Origin: Thermoanaerobaculales bacterium
GTDB taxonomy: Bacteria > Acidobacteriota > Thermoanaerobaculia > Thermoanaerobaculales > Sulfomarinibacteraceae
Length of the DNA: 6,287 nucleotides
Reading direction: 5' to 3'
Assembly: GCA_029938595.1 (NCBI GenBank)
Contig: JAOZUP010000250.1
Coordinates: 1 to 6,287 of the forward strand
Positions within the stretch are counted from its first letter, which is position 1; each line of letters opens with the position of its first letter. The notes beneath the pieces are model-generated. The model saw nothing but the letters and a program-made list of their open reading frames with translations. It made no database searches and was not told where the DNA came from. Shown here in pieces: positions 4,037 to 6,287 of this stretch. The position numbers and the translations under genes were made by a program.

Positions 4037-6287
4037 ATGAAACTCGAAAACGGCACTCACCTCGGTTCGTACTCGATCCGCGAGCTTATCGGCTCGGGCG
4101 GAATGGGTGAGGTTTATCGTGCTCGCGACACCCGGCTCAAACGGGATGTAGCGGTCAAGGTGCTCCCCGAGCAATTGGCGGAAAACCCCGAGGCGCTCGC
4201 TCGATTCGAACGCGAGGCGCAGAGCGTCGCCGCCATTTCGCACCCGAACATCCTCGCCATCCACGACTTCGGCCGCGACGAGGGTCTGTCCTACGCGGTC
4301 ATGGAGCTTCTCGAGGGCGAAACCCTGCGTGAGAGGATGGAGCGGACGAACGTGTCGCCCACCAAGGCGTTGGAGATCGCCCGGCAAATCGCCGGTGGGC
4401 TGGTCGCTGCCCACGACCGGGGCATTGTCCATCGGGACCTCAAGCCGGAGAACGTCTTTTTGACCAGGGACGGGCTCGTCAAGATCCTCGACTTCGGGCT
4501 TGCAAAACAGGTTGCCGCGACGTTCTCCCATGACTCGAATACCGCGGGGCCGACCCTCGGCCACAGCCAACCCGGGGCGGTGCTCGGTACGATCGCCTAC
4601 ATGTCGCCGGAGCAGGCCCGGGGCCTTGCGGTGGACCAGCGCACCGACCTCTTTTCTCTGGGAGTCATCCTCTACGAGATGCTCTCCGGTCAAAGGCCCT
4701 TTCAGGGCGGGAGTTCCGCCGATGTCATAGGCGCGATCCTGCGTGAAGACCCTCCGGACTTTAACGGATCCGAGAGCTTCGTTTCTCCGGCCCTGCAGCG
4801 GGTCGTGAGCCGCTGTCTGGAGAAGGACGTGCACGACCGATTCCAGACCGCCCGCGACCTGGTGTTCGCGTTGGAAACCATTACGGACCTCGAAACGGGG
4901 GTGCATTCTTCGGGCGCGACCGCAGTCGAAGCGCCTGCAGCGGAATCACTGACCTCGGTTGCCGTCCTGCCCTTCACCAACATGAGCCCCGACCCCGAGC
5001 AGGACTACTTTTGCGAGGGAATGGCCGAGGAGATCATCAACGCCCTGGGCACGATCGAGGGTCTTCGAGTCGCCGCCCGCAGCTCGGCCTTCCGGTTCAC
5101 GGAAAAGGCGCAGGACATCCAGGAGGTGGGCGGAAAGCTCAAGGTGAAGACGGTGCTCGAGGGCTCGGTCCGCACGGCCGGAAACCGCATCCGGGTAACC
5201 GTGCAGATGATCGACGTCGACAACGGCTTCCAGCTCTGGTCCGAGCGCTACGACCGGGAGATGGAGGACGTCTTCGCCCTCCAGGACGAGATCTCGGAGA
5301 GCATCGTCGGGGCGCTTCAGATGAAGCTGGGTACGGGCGCCAAGGAGGAAGTGAAGCGGCCGACGGCCTCGCTGCAAGCGTATCAGCTCTACCTCAAGGG
5401 ACAGCACAACTGGTACAAGCGTGAGACGGGTTCGTTGCAAAAAGCCGCGGAGTTCTTCGAACAGGCAGTCGAAAAGGACCCCTCATACGCACTGGCCCAT
5501 GCCGGCCTCGCGGCCACCTACTGCAGCCTCGCCTTCTACGGGATGGAGCCGGCGGCGACCAGGGTAAAAGCGGGCATTGCAGCGGAACGCGCTTCCTCGT
5601 TGGCGCCTGAGGTGGCCGAGGTGCGGGCCGCGCTCGGCCTCCACGCGGCCTGGCTAGCCTACGACTGGGAGACGGCGGAGAGGGAGTTCCGGGCGGCCAT
5701 CGAGGCCAACCCCTCGTACGCGCTGGCTCACTGCTGGTACAGCTTCACGCTGTCGAGCCTGGGCCGAGGCGACGAGGCGTTGGCGGCGGCGGAACGCGCT
5801 CGCGAGGTTGACCCACTGTCGCCGTACGTCAACACCGTCCTGGGGCTCGCCCTCGTCTCGGCTGGACGGAGGCAGGATGCGCTACCAGCGCTCGAAGAAG
5901 CGGTCGACATCGACGCGGATTCCCTTTACAGCTTGTGGGTGTTGGGAGCGACCTACGGCGCTCTCGGGCGTCACGATGAGGCCGCAGCCCTCTTGGAGAA
6001 GGCCGTGACGCTGTCCGACCGAAGCGGCTATTATCTGAGTTGGCTTGGTTGGGCCTATGGCATTGCCGGGGAGCGCGAGAAGGCGGAGAGGATCCTGGAG
6101 GAGCTTTCGGTGAGATCTCCGGGCGAGCCAACTCAGCCCATACTTTTGATGCAGATCCACAGCGGTCTCGGCAACATCGACGCCGCATTCGAGGCGCTCG
6201 AGAAGGCTATCGCCGAGGGCGATCCCGCCGCGGCCTTCATCGGCTTCCCAACGATGGACCCGCTGCGCAAGGACCCGAGGTTCGAGG
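4037..6287 (+). CDS. Ser/Thr protein kinase with TolB-like domain and TPR repeats, 3' truncated
   Basis: A Hanks-type Ser/Thr kinase fused to a TolB-like domain and a long TPR region; 750 residues are visible and the frame is still open at the window edge. Kinase domain, about 12-285: glycine loop GSGGMGEV (19-26), ATP-binding Lys41, helix-C Glu60, catalytic HRDLKPEN (132-139, Asp134), DFG (152-154), and a long activation loop ending in GTIAYMSPE (184-192). All catalytic residues are intact, so it should be active. A short linker leads to the TolB-like domain (about 307-432: SVAVLPF, the DYFCEGMAEEI segment, LEGSVR, LWSERYDR, ALQDEI), a module also found in adenylate cyclases and CadC-like regulators. 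TPR-like helices fill 444-750. No transmembrane segment is visible between kinase and TolB domain, where relatives often have one, so it is probably cytoplasmic. The last residues (MDPLRKDPRFE) are the usual ending of such proteins, so probably only a few dozen residues are missing. ATG 4037 is chosen because it starts the kinase fold and an in-frame TGA lies at 4007. Confidence 0.9.
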   Translation, partial: MKLENGTHLGSYSIRELIGSGGMGEVYRARDTRLKRDVAVKVLPEQLAENPEALARFEREAQSVAAISHPNILAIHDFGRDEGLSYAVMELLEGETLRERMERTNVSPTKALEIARQIAGGLVAAHDRGIVHRDLKPENVFLTRDGLVKILDFGLAKQVAATFSHDSNTAGPTLGHSQPGAVLGTIAYMSPEQARGLAVDQRTDLFSLGVILYEMLSGQRPFQGGSSADVIGAILREDPPDFNGSESFVSPALQRVVSRCLEKDVHDRFQTARDLVFALETITDLETGVHSSGATAVEAPAAESLTSVAVLPFTNMSPDPEQDYFCEGMAEEIINALGTIEGLRVAARSSAFRFTEKAQDIQEVGGKLKVKTVLEGSVRTAGNRIRVTVQMIDVDNGFQLWSERYDREMEDVFALQDEISESIVGALQMKLGTGAKEEVKRPTASLQAYQLYLKGQHNWYKRETGSLQKAAEFFEQAVEKDPSYALAHAGLAATYCSLAFYGMEPAATRVKAGIAAERASSLAPEVAEVRAALGLHAAWLAYDWETAEREFRAAIEANPSYALAHCWYSFTLSSLGRGDEALAAAERAREVDPLSPYVNTVLGLALVSAGRRQDALPALEEAVDIDADSLYSLWVLGATYGALGRHDEAAALLEKAVTLSDRSGYYLSWLGWAYGIAGEREKAERILEELSVRSPGEPTQPILLMQIHSGLGNIDAAFEALEKAIAEGDPAAAFIGFPTMDPLRKDPRFE

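Noticed and set aside
4004..4906. Minus-strand open frame of 300 codons opposite the kinase domain
   Set aside because: The plus strand encodes an intact kinase with all catalytic motifs; the antisense translation has no domain and is a shadow.

Overview
This is a GC-rich bacterial window. It carries the end of a phosphonate-type ABC transporter operon, two envelope-protein genes on the opposite strand, and a large cytoplasmic Ser/Thr protein kinase that runs off the right edge. The kinase architecture (Hanks-type kinase, TolB-like domain, TPR repeats) together with a DUF1684 lipoprotein and a DUF1207-like outer-membrane protein suggests a Gram-negative organism. Acidobacteriota or a related, mostly uncultured lineage fits best. 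That assignment is inferred from gene content only; no marker gene is present.

Layout. 1-581 (+): C-terminal part of a PhnC-like ATPase, with the Walker A end lying outside the window. 581-1675 (+): PhnE-like permease, overlapping the ATPase gene by one base. 1676-1833: convergent intergenic region holding two imperfect palindromes of about 61 bp in opposite orientation. 1834-2721 (-): secreted beta-rich protein, probably an outer-membrane barrel. 2722-2905: intergenic, with a third copy of the same palindrome. 2906-3835 (-): DUF1684 lipoprotein. 3836-4036: divergent intergenic region with an inverted repeat built from GATAGC hexamers. 4037-6287 (+): kinase-TolB-TPR protein, almost complete at its C terminus.

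The ATPase and permease would form one importer for phosphonate, phosphite or a similar anion; the binding protein should lie upstream of the window. The two minus-strand genes encode exported proteins of unknown function, separated by 184 bp, so they need not share a transcript. The kinase is divergent from the DUF1684 gene, and the roughly 200 bp between them must hold both promoters.

The most notable feature is the repeat family. The three palindromes (1674-1735, 1765-1825, 2841-2901) keep the same two mismatched base pairs at the same stem positions, while stem bases change in compensating pairs. Each copy sits 0 to 8 bases beyond a stop codon; in the first, the repeat supplies part of the stop codon. 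This points to a REP/REPIN-like or otherwise structure-selected element, not chance palindromes or ordinary terminators.
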